Shown: one piece after another, positions 24,517-32,612 of the stretch | How positions within the stretch are numbered: the first letter of the stretch is position 1 | Layout: each line of letters starts with the position of its first letter | Assembly: GCA_019118765.1 (NCBI GenBank) | Contig: DWYI01000045.1 | Coordinates: 1-50,314, forward strand | DNA from: Candidatus Allofournierella merdavium | Lineage (GTDB): Bacteria > Bacillota > Clostridia > Oscillospirales > Ruminococcaceae | Reading direction: 5' to 3' | DNA: 50,314 bases | Made by a program: the position numbers and the translations under genes | Notes under the pieces: generated by a model | Told to the model about the DNA's origin: nothing | What the model saw: only the letters and a program-made list of their open reading frames with translations | Database searches by the model: none

Positions 24517-24876
24517 ATGCCCAATCCGAAAAATCAGGGCCGGCTGGCCCAGGATATGAAGCGGGAGCTGATCGGCATCGTGGGGCAGATGAAGGACCCC
24601 CGCCTTGCCGGCGGCCTGCTCACCATCACCCGGCTGGACGTCACGCAGGACCTGGACCAGGCCCGGGTGTTCGTCAGCGTGCTGGGGGACGAGGCGGCCG
24701 CCAAGGAGGCGGTGGCGGCGCTCAACCGGGCCACCGGCCATGTGCGCACCGAGATCTCCCGCCGCATGCACATCCGCAAGGCGCCCCGCTTTGTGTTTTT
24801 GCGGGACGAGGGCGCGGCCTACGCCGCCCACATCAACGAGCTGCTGGCCGACCTCCACAAGGAGGAGCAGGCTTAA
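24517..24876 (+). CDS. rbfA: Ribosome-binding factor A
   Basis: 119 residues with the KH-type RbfA fold: RLAQDMKRELIGIVGQMKDPRLAGGLLTITRLDVTQDLDQARVFVSVLG and LRFRP-like FVFLRDEG near the end. It acts in late 30S maturation and cold adaptation. It follows infB by 12 bp, as is common in Firmicutes. Confidence 0.95.
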   Translation: MPNPKNQGRLAQDMKRELIGIVGQMKDPRLAGGLLTITRLDVTQDLDQARVFVSVLGDEAAAKEAVAALNRATGHVRTEISRRMHIRKAPRFVFLRDEGAAYAAHINELLADLHKEEQA

Positions 24877-24915
24877 GCGGCCCCGCCGCAGGGTGCGGCG
24901 AAAGAAGGAGAAACC

Positions 24916-25899
24916 ATGAGTGAGATTCTGGAATTGCTGACCCTGATCAGCCGCCTGCTCCACGCGGAGAACGTGCTGATCCTGTGTCACAAAAACCCCG
25001 ACGGCGACACGGTGGGTTCCTCCGCGGCGCTGTATCACGCCCTGAAGGGCCTGGGGAAAACGGCGGCGCTGCTCTGCTCCGACCCCATCCCCGCCCGGTA
25101 TGCCTACATGCAGATCGAACTGTACACCGGCCAGTTTGAGCCGGGGTATGTGGTGGCGGTGGATGTGGCGGGCATCCAGCTGTTCGGCGACGGGGCAAGG
25201 CCCTATTCCGACCGGGTGGACCTGTGCATCGACCACCACGGCTCCAACAGCGGCTACGCCGACGCCATGTATCTGGACGCCTCGGCCGCCGCCACCGCCG
25301 AGATCATCTATCAGCTGCTGGAGGCCATGCAGGTGCCCATCACCCCGGTGATCGCCGACTGCCTGTACACCGGCATCTCCACCGACACCGGCTGCTTCCT
25401 CTACAACAACACCACCGCCCACACCCACAAGGTGGCGGCGGCGCTGATGGAGGCCGGCGCCCGGGTGGGCGAATTGAATGCCCTGCTCTTCGAGAGCAAG
25501 TCGAAAGGGCGCATCGCCATCGAGCGCACCGCGCTGGAGAACCTGGAGTACTATTTCGACGAGCAGTGCGCCCTCATCTACATGACGCGGGAGCAGATCG
25601 CCGCCTCCGGCGTGTCCGCTGCCGAACTGGAGGGCGTCACCGGCCTGCCCCGCAAGATCGAGGGCGTGCGGGTGGGCGTCACCCTGCGCCAGCAGCCCGG
25701 CGGCAGCTATAAGGTGAGCATCCGCACCGTCAAAGGGGTGGACGCCTGCGCCATCGCCAAGCGGCTGGGCGGCGGCGGCCACGAGCAGGCCGCCGGCTGC
25801 GAGCTGGAGGGCAACCTGGACAACGCCAAGGCCGCGGTGCTGGCCGAGGTGGAAAAGGAACTGGCCCGCTGCGCCCAGGGCGCAAAGGAGGAGGAATGA
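24916..25899 (+). CDS. nrnA: NrnA-type DHH phosphoesterase (nanoRNase/pAp phosphatase)
   Basis: 327 residues. The DHH domain motifs are HKNPDGDTVGSSAAL (about residue 25), VDVAGIQLFG, CIDHHGSNSGYAD (about 105) and TGISTDTGCF. The DHHA1 domain ends with RLGGGGHEQAAGC (about 284). Such enzymes degrade 2-5-nt RNAs and dephosphorylate pAp. It sits between rbfA and truB, its usual place. AAGGAG precedes ATG 24916, and the stop overlaps the truB start (ATGA). Confidence 0.93.
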   Translation: MSEILELLTLISRLLHAENVLILCHKNPDGDTVGSSAALYHALKGLGKTAALLCSDPIPARYAYMQIELYTGQFEPGYVVAVDVAGIQLFGDGARPYSDRVDLCIDHHGSNSGYADAMYLDASAAATAEIIYQLLEAMQVPITPVIADCLYTGISTDTGCFLYNNTTAHTHKVAAALMEAGARVGELNALLFESKSKGRIAIERTALENLEYYFDEQCALIYMTREQIAASGVSAAELEGVTGLPRKIEGVRVGVTLRQQPGGSYKVSIRTVKGVDACAIAKRLGGGGHEQAAGCELEGNLDNAKAAVLAEVEKELARCAQGAKEEE

Positions 25900-26780
25900 G
25901 TCCTCTGTGCGGCATCCTGCCGGTGGACAAGCCCGCCGGCTGGACCAGCTTCGACGTGATCGCAAAGCTGCGGGGGGTGCTGGCCACCCGCAAGCTGGGC
26001 CACTCCGGCACGCTGGACCCCATGGCCACCGGGGTGCTGCCGGTGTTCGTGGGCGCCGCCGCCAAGGCGGTGGACCTGCAGCCGGACCACGATAAGGCCT
26101 ACCGGGCCGAGGTGCGCTTCGGCCTTGCCACCGACACCGGCGATGTGACCGGCACGCCGGTGGCAGCAGGGGAGAACATCCCCGACGCGGCGGCGGTGGA
26201 AGGGGCGCTGGCCGCCTTCCTGGGCCCCCGGATGCAGACGCCGCCCATGTACTCGGCGGTGAAGGTGGGGGGCGTGCCCCTCTACAAGCTGGCCCGCCAG
26301 GGCAAAACGGTGGAGCGGGCCCCCCGCCCGGTCACCTTCTACCGGCTGGAGCTGGCACAACAGACCGCCCCCGACCGGTTCGTTATCGACATCGAGTGCA
26401 GCAAGGGCACCTATGTGCGCACCCTGGTGGAGGATGTGGGGGCGGCCCTGGGCTGCCCCGCCTGCCTGGCGGCGCTGCGGCGCACCCGGGCGGGGGCGTT
26501 CACCTTGGACAGCTGCGTCACGATGGACAAGATCCAGGCCGCCAAAGAGGCGGGGGAGCTGGAAAAACTCCTGCTGGGGGTGGACACGGTGTTCGCCCAC
26601 CTGCCCGCCGCCGCGGTGAGCGAGGCCGAGCGGCTGCGGCTGTTGAACGGCGCGCTGGTGCGCCGGGCCGACCTTGCCCCCGGGCGCTGGCGGCTCTATG
26701 CCGGCGATGCCTTCCTGGGCCTGGGCGAGGCCGGGGACGGAACCCTGCGCGCCGAAAAACTGTTTGTGGAAAGGGCGTGA
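25896..26780 (+). CDS. truB: tRNA pseudouridine(55) synthase
   Basis: 294 residues. The N-terminal GILPVDKPAGWTSFDVI and the catalytic motif GHSGTLDPMATGVLPV with Asp41 are diagnostic; MQTPPMYSAVKVGGVPLYKLAR and KGTYVRTLVEDVG are further family blocks. It makes pseudouridine 55 in the T-loop of tRNAs, which would include the three tRNAs in this window. Overlaps nrnA by ATGA. Confidence 0.96.
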   Translation: MSPLCGILPVDKPAGWTSFDVIAKLRGVLATRKLGHSGTLDPMATGVLPVFVGAAAKAVDLQPDHDKAYRAEVRFGLATDTGDVTGTPVAAGENIPDAAAVEGALAAFLGPRMQTPPMYSAVKVGGVPLYKLARQGKTVERAPRPVTFYRLELAQQTAPDRFVIDIECSKGTYVRTLVEDVGAALGCPACLAALRRTRAGAFTLDSCVTMDKIQAAKEAGELEKLLLGVDTVFAHLPAAAVSEAERLRLLNGALVRRADLAPGRWRLYAGDAFLGLGEAGDGTLRAEKLFVERA

Positions 26781-26786
26781 AACGCC

Positions 26787-27746
26787 TTGGAGATCTGTCA
26801 TCGGCTCACGGCCCTGCCGCCTGCCGCCTTCGGGCGGGGCAGCGCGGTGGCCCTGGGCTTTTTTGACGGGGTGCACATCGGCCACCGGGCGGTGATCTCC
26901 GCCGCGGTGGACTGCGCCCGCGCCGAGGGGCTGGAGGCGGCGGTGTTCACCTTCAGCCTGCCCGCCGGCCATATCATGAAGGGCGGCCGGCTCATCACCG
27001 ACGGCGAAAAGCACCGCCGCATCGAGGAACTGGGGGCCGACCGCTTTTTCGAGCCCCCCTTTGAGGAATTCTGCGACCTCTCCCCCGAGGCCTTCGTCGG
27101 CGATGTGCTGCGGGGGATGTACAACGCCAAGGCCGTCTTCTGCGGCGACAACTTCACCTTCGGCAAAAAGGCCGCCGGCAACGTGGCGGCCCTCAAGGCC
27201 CTCTGCGCCCCTCTGGGCATCCGGGTGGAGGTGGTGCCCATGGCCCTCTACAAGGGCGAGACGGTCAGTTCCACCCGCATCCGGGCCGCTTTGGCGGCGG
27301 GGGATATCCGGGCGGCGAACGCCATGCTGGGCCGCCCCTATGCCATCGACTTTGAGGTGCGCCACGGCAAGGGCCTGGGGCACACCCTGGGCATGCCCAC
27401 CCTGAACCAGGTCTACCCCGAGGGCTTCGCCCACCCGCGCTACGGCGTCTATGTGACCCGGGCGCTGGTGGAGGGCGCATGGCACCCCGGGGCCACCGGC
27501 TTCGGCGAGCGGCCCACCGTGAACAAGACGGGAGAGGGGGCCACCTGCGAGACCTTCCTGCCCGGCTTTTCCGGCCAGCTGTACGGCGAGCGGGTGACGG
27601 TGGAGTTCCTGGACTACATAGCCGAGAGCCGCCGTTTTGACAGCACCGACCAGCTGCGGGACGCGGTGATGGGCTGGGCGCGGCAGGCGGTGGCCTGGTT
27701 CCAAAAAGAAGCCGGTACGGGGGAGGAACATGAGCAAGCAAGGTAG
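26787..27746 (+). CDS. ribF: Bifunctional riboflavin kinase/FAD synthetase
   Basis: 319 residues. The N-terminal FMN adenylyltransferase has VALGFFDGVHIGHRAVI and YKGETVSSTRIRAAL. The C-terminal riboflavin kinase has VRHGKGLGHTLGMPTLN, HPRYGVYVTRA and TCETFLPGFSGQLYG. It makes FMN and FAD, needed by flavoproteins such as those at 1-1942. TTG 26787 is the best start: it is 6 bases after truB and keeps the whole domain. Its end overlaps the next gene by 17 bases. Confidence 0.92.
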   Translation: MEICHRLTALPPAAFGRGSAVALGFFDGVHIGHRAVISAAVDCARAEGLEAAVFTFSLPAGHIMKGGRLITDGEKHRRIEELGADRFFEPPFEEFCDLSPEAFVGDVLRGMYNAKAVFCGDNFTFGKKAAGNVAALKALCAPLGIRVEVVPMALYKGETVSSTRIRAALAAGDIRAANAMLGRPYAIDFEVRHGKGLGHTLGMPTLNQVYPEGFAHPRYGVYVTRALVEGAWHPGATGFGERPTVNKTGEGATCETFLPGFSGQLYGERVTVEFLDYIAESRRFDSTDQLRDAVMGWARQAVAWFQKEAGTGEEHEQAR

Positions 27747-29133
27747 GCGGGCAGCGGGTGAAGTGCCCATCGCGGGAGGGCGGCTGCCCGCTGCTTTTCC
27801 ATGGGTCGTGACCGGCGCGCTGATGCTCTTCAGCCTGCTCTGTTACAACTATACCGACATCCAGCTGATCGCGCGCCACGCCATGAACCTGTGGGACGTG
27901 CTGGCGCGGGGCGAACTTTTTGCCTTTTACCGCACCGGCGCGACGCTCTCCATCGGCGACACCGTTCAGCACACCGGCGAGGTGCCCTATGATATCTGGG
28001 TGTACCTGCCCTTTGCCCTGTGGGACCTGCCGGTATACCTGTGGGAAAAGGCCACCGGCCTCACCTTTGAGGCCAACGCGCTGGCGCTGCTGTGGGTGCG
28101 CTGCAGCACGCTGGCGCCCGCTGCGGGGACGGTGTGGGCGCTGAACGGCATCGCCGGGGATCTGGGCTGTGACCACAGGCGCCGGCGGCAGGCCCTTTGG
28201 CTCTTCTGCAGTTCGCTGTTCCTGCTCAACGGGACCTTCTGCGTGGGGCAGATCGATATCTTCAGCGTGTTCTTTACCCTTTTGGGCCTGCGGGCTTACC
28301 TGTCCGGCAAGCACCGGGCCTTTGTGGGATGGTTCGCCCTGGCGGTGACCTTTAAAAATTTCGGCCTGTTCGTATTCGTGCCGCTGCTTTTGCTGCGGCA
28401 GAAACGCCCGCTGGCGCTGGTGCGGGACGGCGTGCTGGTCTGCTCGCTGACCCTTGTGTCCAAGCTGCTGTTTTTACAGGATAAACTCCAAACCCCCACG
28501 GGCTTCGACGAAGGCCGGTTCCTGGAGCGGGCGCTGGAGCGGGGCCTGGACCTGGGCAATGTGCGCCTGCCGCTGCTGGCGCTGCTGGTGGCCGCGCTGT
28601 GGCTGTTCTGCTGGCTGCGCCCCGGGCAGGATGGCCGCCAGACGCGCTGGGCGGTGTGGGCGTATCTTGCCGGATACGCCAGCTTCTTCCTTTCGGCGAA
28701 CATCTGTCCCTACTGGGAGGCACTGCTGGCGCCCTGCGCAGCGCTGCTGCTGTTGAGCGGCTGGCCCGGTGAACCGTTGCTGCTGCTGGACAGCCTGGCG
28801 GGCGGCGCGTTCTTTGCGCGGGCGATGCTGACGGTCCCCCGGCTCTATGACGCAAAGGTGGTGTGGTGGTCTCCGGCGGGGTTCCTGCTGGCGCGGCATC
28901 AGGGCAGCAGGCTGGAAAATCTGGCCTATGGCCTGCGCGAGCAGGTGCTGCCGGTGGCGGAGGCGGTCTGTTTTGTGCTGCTGGCGGCCATGGTCCTGCG
29001 CTTTTGCCCCGCCCTGTGCGGTGATCGGGCCGAGCGCGGCGGGGAACCGCTGCCCCTGGATCTGACCCTGTTGCGGCTGGCGCTGGCCGCCGGGTTCGTG
29101 GTCCTGCCCATGGCAGGCTATCTGCTGGGCTGA
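27730..29133 (+). CDS. Polytopic membrane protein, GT-C glycosyltransferase-like
   Basis: 467 residues with about ten transmembrane helices. The layout resembles GT-C/GT87-type lipid-linked sugar transferases: an early periplasmic loop, LFLLNGTFCVGQIDIFSVFFTLLGL, and a lysine-containing WFALAVTFKNFGLFVFVPLLLL. A sure family call is not possible and no substrate is implied. It overlaps ribF by 17 bases, so it is translated with the RNA-modification operon although the function seems unrelated. GGGGGAGG precedes ATG 27730. Confidence 0.6.
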   Translation: MSKQGRRAAGEVPIAGGRLPAAFPWVVTGALMLFSLLCYNYTDIQLIARHAMNLWDVLARGELFAFYRTGATLSIGDTVQHTGEVPYDIWVYLPFALWDLPVYLWEKATGLTFEANALALLWVRCSTLAPAAGTVWALNGIAGDLGCDHRRRRQALWLFCSSLFLLNGTFCVGQIDIFSVFFTLLGLRAYLSGKHRAFVGWFALAVTFKNFGLFVFVPLLLLRQKRPLALVRDGVLVCSLTLVSKLLFLQDKLQTPTGFDEGRFLERALERGLDLGNVRLPLLALLVAALWLFCWLRPGQDGRQTRWAVWAYLAGYASFFLSANICPYWEALLAPCAALLLLSGWPGEPLLLLDSLAGGAFFARAMLTVPRLYDAKVVWWSPAGFLLARHQGSRLENLAYGLREQVLPVAEAVCFVLLAAMVLRFCPALCGDRAERGGEPLPLDLTLLRLALAAGFVVLPMAGYLLG

Positions 29134-29217
29134 TGCCGCCCCCCGCGCCTGTAACACGGGCGGGGCCGGCACGCGGCAAAAATATCCTCCGCGGCGGGAT
29201 GGATGACGAAAAATCCC

Positions 29218-29246
29218 TTGTAATCCGCATCCGGCTGTGCTATACT
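29218..29246 (+). promoter_or_regulatory. Promoter of rpsO
   Basis: TTGTAA (29218-29223), a 17-base spacer and TATACT (29241-29246) with an extended TGC before it. Confidence 0.7.
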
Positions 29247-29256
29247 ATTATGGCTA

Positions 29257-29323
29257 CCGTGACTCAGTTTGGGGTGTATGCTCTGCAACAGAGCGCCTCG
29301 CTGCCCTGCACCGGGTCATCGGC
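29257..29323 (+). promoter_or_regulatory. Candidate S15 autoregulatory leader (multi-helix fold)
   Basis: A closing helix pairs 29257-29265 with 29313-29322 (one bulge). Inside it, GGTG (29273-29276) pairs with CACC (29309-29312), and GCTCTG (29280-29285) pairs with CAGAGC (29289-29294). S15 is known to repress its own synthesis by binding a branched leader RNA in several bacteria. This match is by architecture only. Confidence 0.4.
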
Positions 29324-29349
29324 AAATCAAGGAAACGAGGTAAACCACA

Positions 29350-29607
29350 ATGGAAGACAAGAAAGTCATCATCGAATCCGCTCGCGTGCACGAGACCGAT
29401 ACCGGTTCTCCCGAGGTGCAGGTGGCCCTGCTGACCGCCCGCATCAACCACCTCACCGAGCACCTGAAGTCCAACCCCCATGACCATCACAGCCGCCGCG
29501 GCCTGCTGAAAATGGTCGGCCGCCGCCGCAACCTGCTGGCCTACCTGAAGAAGAAGGACATCGAGCGTTACCGCGCCCTGATCGCCAAGCTGGGCCTGCG
29601 CAAGTAA
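29350..29607 (+). CDS. rpsO: 30S ribosomal protein S15
   Basis: 85 residues, standard S15 length. It contains the family core [49 protein letters not shown]. It binds the central domain of 16S rRNA early in 30S assembly. AAGGAAACGAGG precedes ATG 29350. It has its own promoter and terminator and is followed by pnp, the conserved rpsO-pnp order. Confidence 0.98.
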   Translation: MEDKKVIIESARVHETDTGSPEVQVALLTARINHLTEHLKSNPHDHHSRRGLLKMVGRRRNLLAYLKKKDIERYRALIAKLGLRK

Positions 29608-29617
29608 TCACAGCAAC

Positions 29618-29653
29618 AAAAGGCAGGCGGTCGTTTGCACCGCCTGCCTTTTA
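29618..29653 (+). terminator. Terminator after rpsO
   Basis: A 14-bp stem (29618-29631 with 29639-29652), a 7-base loop and a TTTT end. Since no clear separate pnp promoter is seen, some read-through into pnp is likely. Confidence 0.85.
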
Positions 29654-29719
29654 CCTGTTTTTCGGCCCCGGGCCAAAAACAGGCGATTGTCCCCCGCGCC
29701 CGGCGGAGGGAAGCGTGTT

Positions 29720-29775
29720 TTTAGCGGTAAATCGGGGGCTTTTCGGCCCTGAAGAACCTCGGATTTATTGCTAAA
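29720..29775 (+). promoter_or_regulatory. Stem-loop in the pnp leader, possible RNase III target
   Basis: A 14-bp helix pairs 29720-29733 with 29762-29775 (two G-U), and four more pairs continue after a one-base bulge. There is no T run. In E. coli an RNase III-cut stem-loop at the same place between rpsO and pnp mediates PNPase autocontrol. The same use here is inference. Confidence 0.55.
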
Positions 29776-29839
29776 GCCACCCTCCCTCCGCAACACACAC
29801 CGCGGCACCGCCGCGAAAAAACACAGGAGGTATTTTTCT

Positions 29840-31981
29840 ATGGCTTTGGAATTTGCGTCCAAGCGCGAGACCTTCCCCCATTTCAAGACCTTCCAGATGG
29901 AACTGGCCGGCCGGCCCCTGGTGGTGGAGACCGGCAAGATGTGCGGGCTGTCCAACGGCAGCTGCCTGGTGCGCTACGGCGAGACCGCCGTGCTGTGCAA
30001 CGTCACCATGAGCGAAAAGCCCCGGGACGGCATCGACTTCTTCCCCCTGAGCGTGGATTTTGAGGAAAAACTCTACTCGGTGGGCCGCATCCCCGGCAGC
30101 TTCATGCGCCGTGAGGGCCGCCCCGGCGAGAAGGCCATCCTCACCAGCCGCGTGGTGGACCGGCCCATCCGGCCCCTCTTCCCCAAGACCATGCGCAACG
30201 ACGTGTGCGTCACCATGACCGTCATGAGCGTGGACCAGGACTGCAGCCCTGAGATCACCGGCATGATCGGCACCTCCATCGCCCTGTCCATCTCCGACAT
30301 CCCCTGGGCCGGCCCCATCGGCGGCGTGTTCATGGGCCTGGTGGACGGCGAACTGGTGGTGAACCCCACCCTGGAGCAGCGGGGCAAGAGCGACCTGCAG
30401 CTCACCGTGGCCGCCACCGAGAAGAAGATCGTGATGATCGAGGCGGGCGCCAACGAGGTGGACGAGGTCACCATGCTGAACGCCATCAAGGCCGCCCATG
30501 TGGAGATCAAGAAGATCATCGAGTTCATTGGCGGCATCGTGGCCGAGATCGGCAAGCCCAAGAAGCAGTTTCAGGATATGGAGCTGGACCACGACCTGTT
30601 CGAGGCCGTGAAGGCGGAGTATCTGGACGAGTTCAAGGCCGCCATGGACACCGACGACAAGAACGTGCGGGACGCCCGCCTCGCCCCCATCCGGGAGAAG
30701 TTGGAAGCCCAGTACGAAGAGCAGTGGGGCGCCTCGGTCATCGAGGAACTGATGTACAAGATGCAGAAGTTCGTGGTACGCCGCTGGCTGCTGGACGAGG
30801 GCAAGCGTGTGGACGGCCGCGGCATCAACGAGATCCGGCCCCTGGCCGCCGAGGTGGGCCTGCTGCCCCGGGTGCACGGCAGCGGCATGTTCACCCGCGG
30901 CCAGACCCAGGTGCTCACCGTCACCACCCTGGGCTCCACCAAGGACAGCCAGCTGATGGACGACCTGGGCACCGAGCCCTACAAGCGCTATCTGCATCAC
31001 TACAACTTCCCGCCCTACTCGGTGGGCGAGGCCCGCGCGCCCCGCAGCCCCGGCCGCCGCGAGATCGGCCACGGCGCGCTGGCCGAGCGGGCGCTGGTGC
31101 CCGTGCTGCCCAGCCTGGAGGAATTCCCCTACACCATCCGTCTGGTGAGCGAGGTGCTCTCCTCCAACGGCTCCACCAGCCAGGCCTCCATCTGCGGCTC
31201 CACCCTGAGCCTGATGGACGCGGGCGTGCCCATCAAGGCCCCGGTGGCCGGCATCAGCTGCGGCCTCATCACCGAGGGCGAGCGCTGGATGACCATGCTG
31301 GACATTCAGGGCGTGGAGGACTTCCACGGCGACATGGACTTCAAGGTGGGCGGCACCCACAAGGGCATCACCGCCATCCAGATGGACATCAAGATCGACG
31401 GCCTGACCTACGAGATCATCGAGGAGGCCTTTGAGAAGTGCCGCAAGGGCCGCCTTTACATCCTGGACGAGATCATGCTGCCGGTCATCGGCGCGCCCCG
31501 TCCCCAGCTGTCCAAGTACGCGCCCAAGATGCTGTCCATGGTCATCCCCGTGGACAAGATCAAGGACGTCATCGGCAAGGGCGGCAAGGTCATCCAGGAG
31601 ATCTGCGCCAACTGCAACTGCAAGATCGACGTGGAGGAGGACGGCCATGTGTTCGTCTCCGCCATCGACGTGGACGACGCCAACCGGGCCATCCACACCA
31701 TCAAGACCATTGTGGAGGACCCGGAGATCGGCGCCATCTACAAGGGCCGCGTGACCCGTCTGATGAACTTCGGCGCCTTCGTGGAGATTGCCCCGGGCAA
31801 AGAGGGCCTGGTGCACATCTCCAAGCTGGATAATAAGCGCGTCGAGCGGGTGGAGGACGTGGTCGCCGTGGGCGACGAGCTGATCGTCATGGTCACCGAG
31901 ATCGACCAGCAGGGCCGCATCAACCTGAGCCGCAAGGACGCTCTGGCCGCCATCGAGGCCAAGCGCAAGCAGCAGGGTTGA
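29840..31981 (+). CDS. pnp: Polyribonucleotide nucleotidyltransferase (PNPase)
   Basis: 713 residues. Two RNase PH domains (about 15-145 and 320-480) flank an all-helical domain. A KH domain (KIKDVIGKGGKVIQEI, about 572-587) and an S1 domain (GRVTRLMNFGAFVEIAPGKEGLVHIS, about 635-700) follow. It degrades RNA 3' to 5' with phosphate as part of RNA turnover. The start at 29840 follows AGGAGG. A branched stem-loop precedes it, and a strong terminator ends the transcript. Confidence 0.98.
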   Translation: MALEFASKRETFPHFKTFQMELAGRPLVVETGKMCGLSNGSCLVRYGETAVLCNVTMSEKPRDGIDFFPLSVDFEEKLYSVGRIPGSFMRREGRPGEKAILTSRVVDRPIRPLFPKTMRNDVCVTMTVMSVDQDCSPEITGMIGTSIALSISDIPWAGPIGGVFMGLVDGELVVNPTLEQRGKSDLQLTVAATEKKIVMIEAGANEVDEVTMLNAIKAAHVEIKKIIEFIGGIVAEIGKPKKQFQDMELDHDLFEAVKAEYLDEFKAAMDTDDKNVRDARLAPIREKLEAQYEEQWGASVIEELMYKMQKFVVRRWLLDEGKRVDGRGINEIRPLAAEVGLLPRVHGSGMFTRGQTQVLTVTTLGSTKDSQLMDDLGTEPYKRYLHHYNFPPYSVGEARAPRSPGRREIGHGALAERALVPVLPSLEEFPYTIRLVSEVLSSNGSTSQASICGSTLSLMDAGVPIKAPVAGISCGLITEGERWMTMLDIQGVEDFHGDMDFKVGGTHKGITAIQMDIKIDGLTYEIIEEAFEKCRKGRLYILDEIMLPVIGAPRPQLSKYAPKMLSMVIPVDKIKDVIGKGGKVIQEICANCNCKIDVEEDGHVFVSAIDVDDANRAIHTIKTIVEDPEIGAIYKGRVTRLMNFGAFVEIAPGKEGLVHISKLDNKRVERVEDVVAVGDELIVMVTEIDQQGRINLSRKDALAAIEAKRKQQG

Positions 31982-31996
31982 GCAGAATAAAACAAG

Positions 31997-32036
31997 AGCC
32001 GCCGCTCTTCCGTGGGGAAGGGCGGCGGCTTTTTCA
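31997..32036 (+). terminator. Terminator after pnp, possibly bidirectional
   Basis: A 15-bp stem (31997-32011 with 32016-32030), loop GTGG, then TTTTTC. Its minus-strand side is followed by CTTGTTTTATT, so it may also end the convergent 32056-32370 gene. Confidence 0.85.
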
Positions 32037-32055
32037 TGCCGCAAAGCGGCGGGAA

Positions 32056-32370
32056 TCAATAGAAGTTTTCCTGGCGAAAAACCGTATCGGCCACCAGCGC
32101 CAACAGGAGCATCAGCACCGCCAGCCCGAAGAGCGCGCCCAGCACCCAGCCCGGCAGCGGCAGCTCCAGCACGTTCCGATAGAAATTTCCGCCGCTCAGC
32201 AGGCCAAAGCCCAGCGCGGCCAGCAGGTCGCACGCCCCGGACGCCTTGTCGTACAGGGGAACATGGGTGCCCGTCAGCACCTCTTTGGAGGGCCGCCGGC
32301 CCAGCAGCCGGGTCACGCCGCGCCAGAGCTTCACCGCGGCGACGACGGCAAAGAAGAGAGAAGCAAACAC
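32056..32370 (-). CDS. Small membrane protein of unknown function
   Basis: 104 residues from GTG 32370, which has GGGAGG nine bases upstream on the minus strand. A transmembrane helix at the N-terminus (FASLFFAVVAAVKLW), a middle charged part (RRPSKEVLTGTHVPLYDKASG), and two more hydrophobic stretches towards the C-terminus are visible. No motif is recognised. It is convergent with pnp and divergent from the glycosyltransferase gene. Longer upstream starts have no ribosome site and poor coding character. Confidence 0.6.
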   Translation of the reverse strand: MFASLFFAVVAAVKLWRGVTRLLGRRPSKEVLTGTHVPLYDKASGACDLLAALGFGLLSGGNFYRNVLELPLPGWVLGALFGLAVLMLLLALVADTVFRQENFY

Positions 32371-32493
32371 GAGAACACACCTCCCGAAGGACCGCTTTTC
32401 CGTGCCGCCCCGGCGGCAAAAAAGGGCGGAGGCTCCGGCCGTCCGCGCAAGGCAAAGGGGGCCCCTGCGGGGGCAGGCCGTTCCTGCAGCATC

Positions 32494-32522
32494 ATTGTAC
32501 CATCTTTGGAGGGCTTTGACAA
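32494..32522 (-). promoter_or_regulatory. Promoter for the 32056-32370 gene
   Basis: Minus-strand TTGTCA (32522-32517), a 17-base spacer and TACAAT (32499-32494). The leader of about 120 nt includes a GC stem followed by CCCTTTTTT (minus strand, ending near 32420), another possible leader attenuator. Confidence 0.6.
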
Positions 32523-32543
32523 CAAGGCCGCCCCGCGCCATGG

Positions 32544-32572
32544 TTGCCCCTGCGCCGCCTTTGTGGTATACT
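32544..32572 (+). promoter_or_regulatory. Promoter for the GT2 glycosyltransferase gene
   Basis: TTGCCC (32544-32549), a 17-base spacer and TATACT (32567-32572); a second overlapping TATACT follows. Confidence 0.6.
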
Positions 32573-32612
32573 ATACTCGACTATTTCTGTGATTTCGGAA
32601 GGGGGCGGCGGG

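Noticed and set aside
22117-25965. A very long open frame on the minus strand opposite infB, rbfA and nrnA
   Set aside because: It is a by-product of high GC at third codon positions on the plus strand; the product is His/Leu/Gly-rich nonsense, has no ribosome site and lies opposite well-recognised genes. The same holds for long frames opposite glyS, pnp and the hydrolase.
32371-32541. N-terminal extension of the small membrane protein at 32056-32370
   Set aside because: The extra 57 codons have no ribosome site, run through the predicted promoter and leader, and encode Arg/Cys/Gly-rich sequence unlike a protein.
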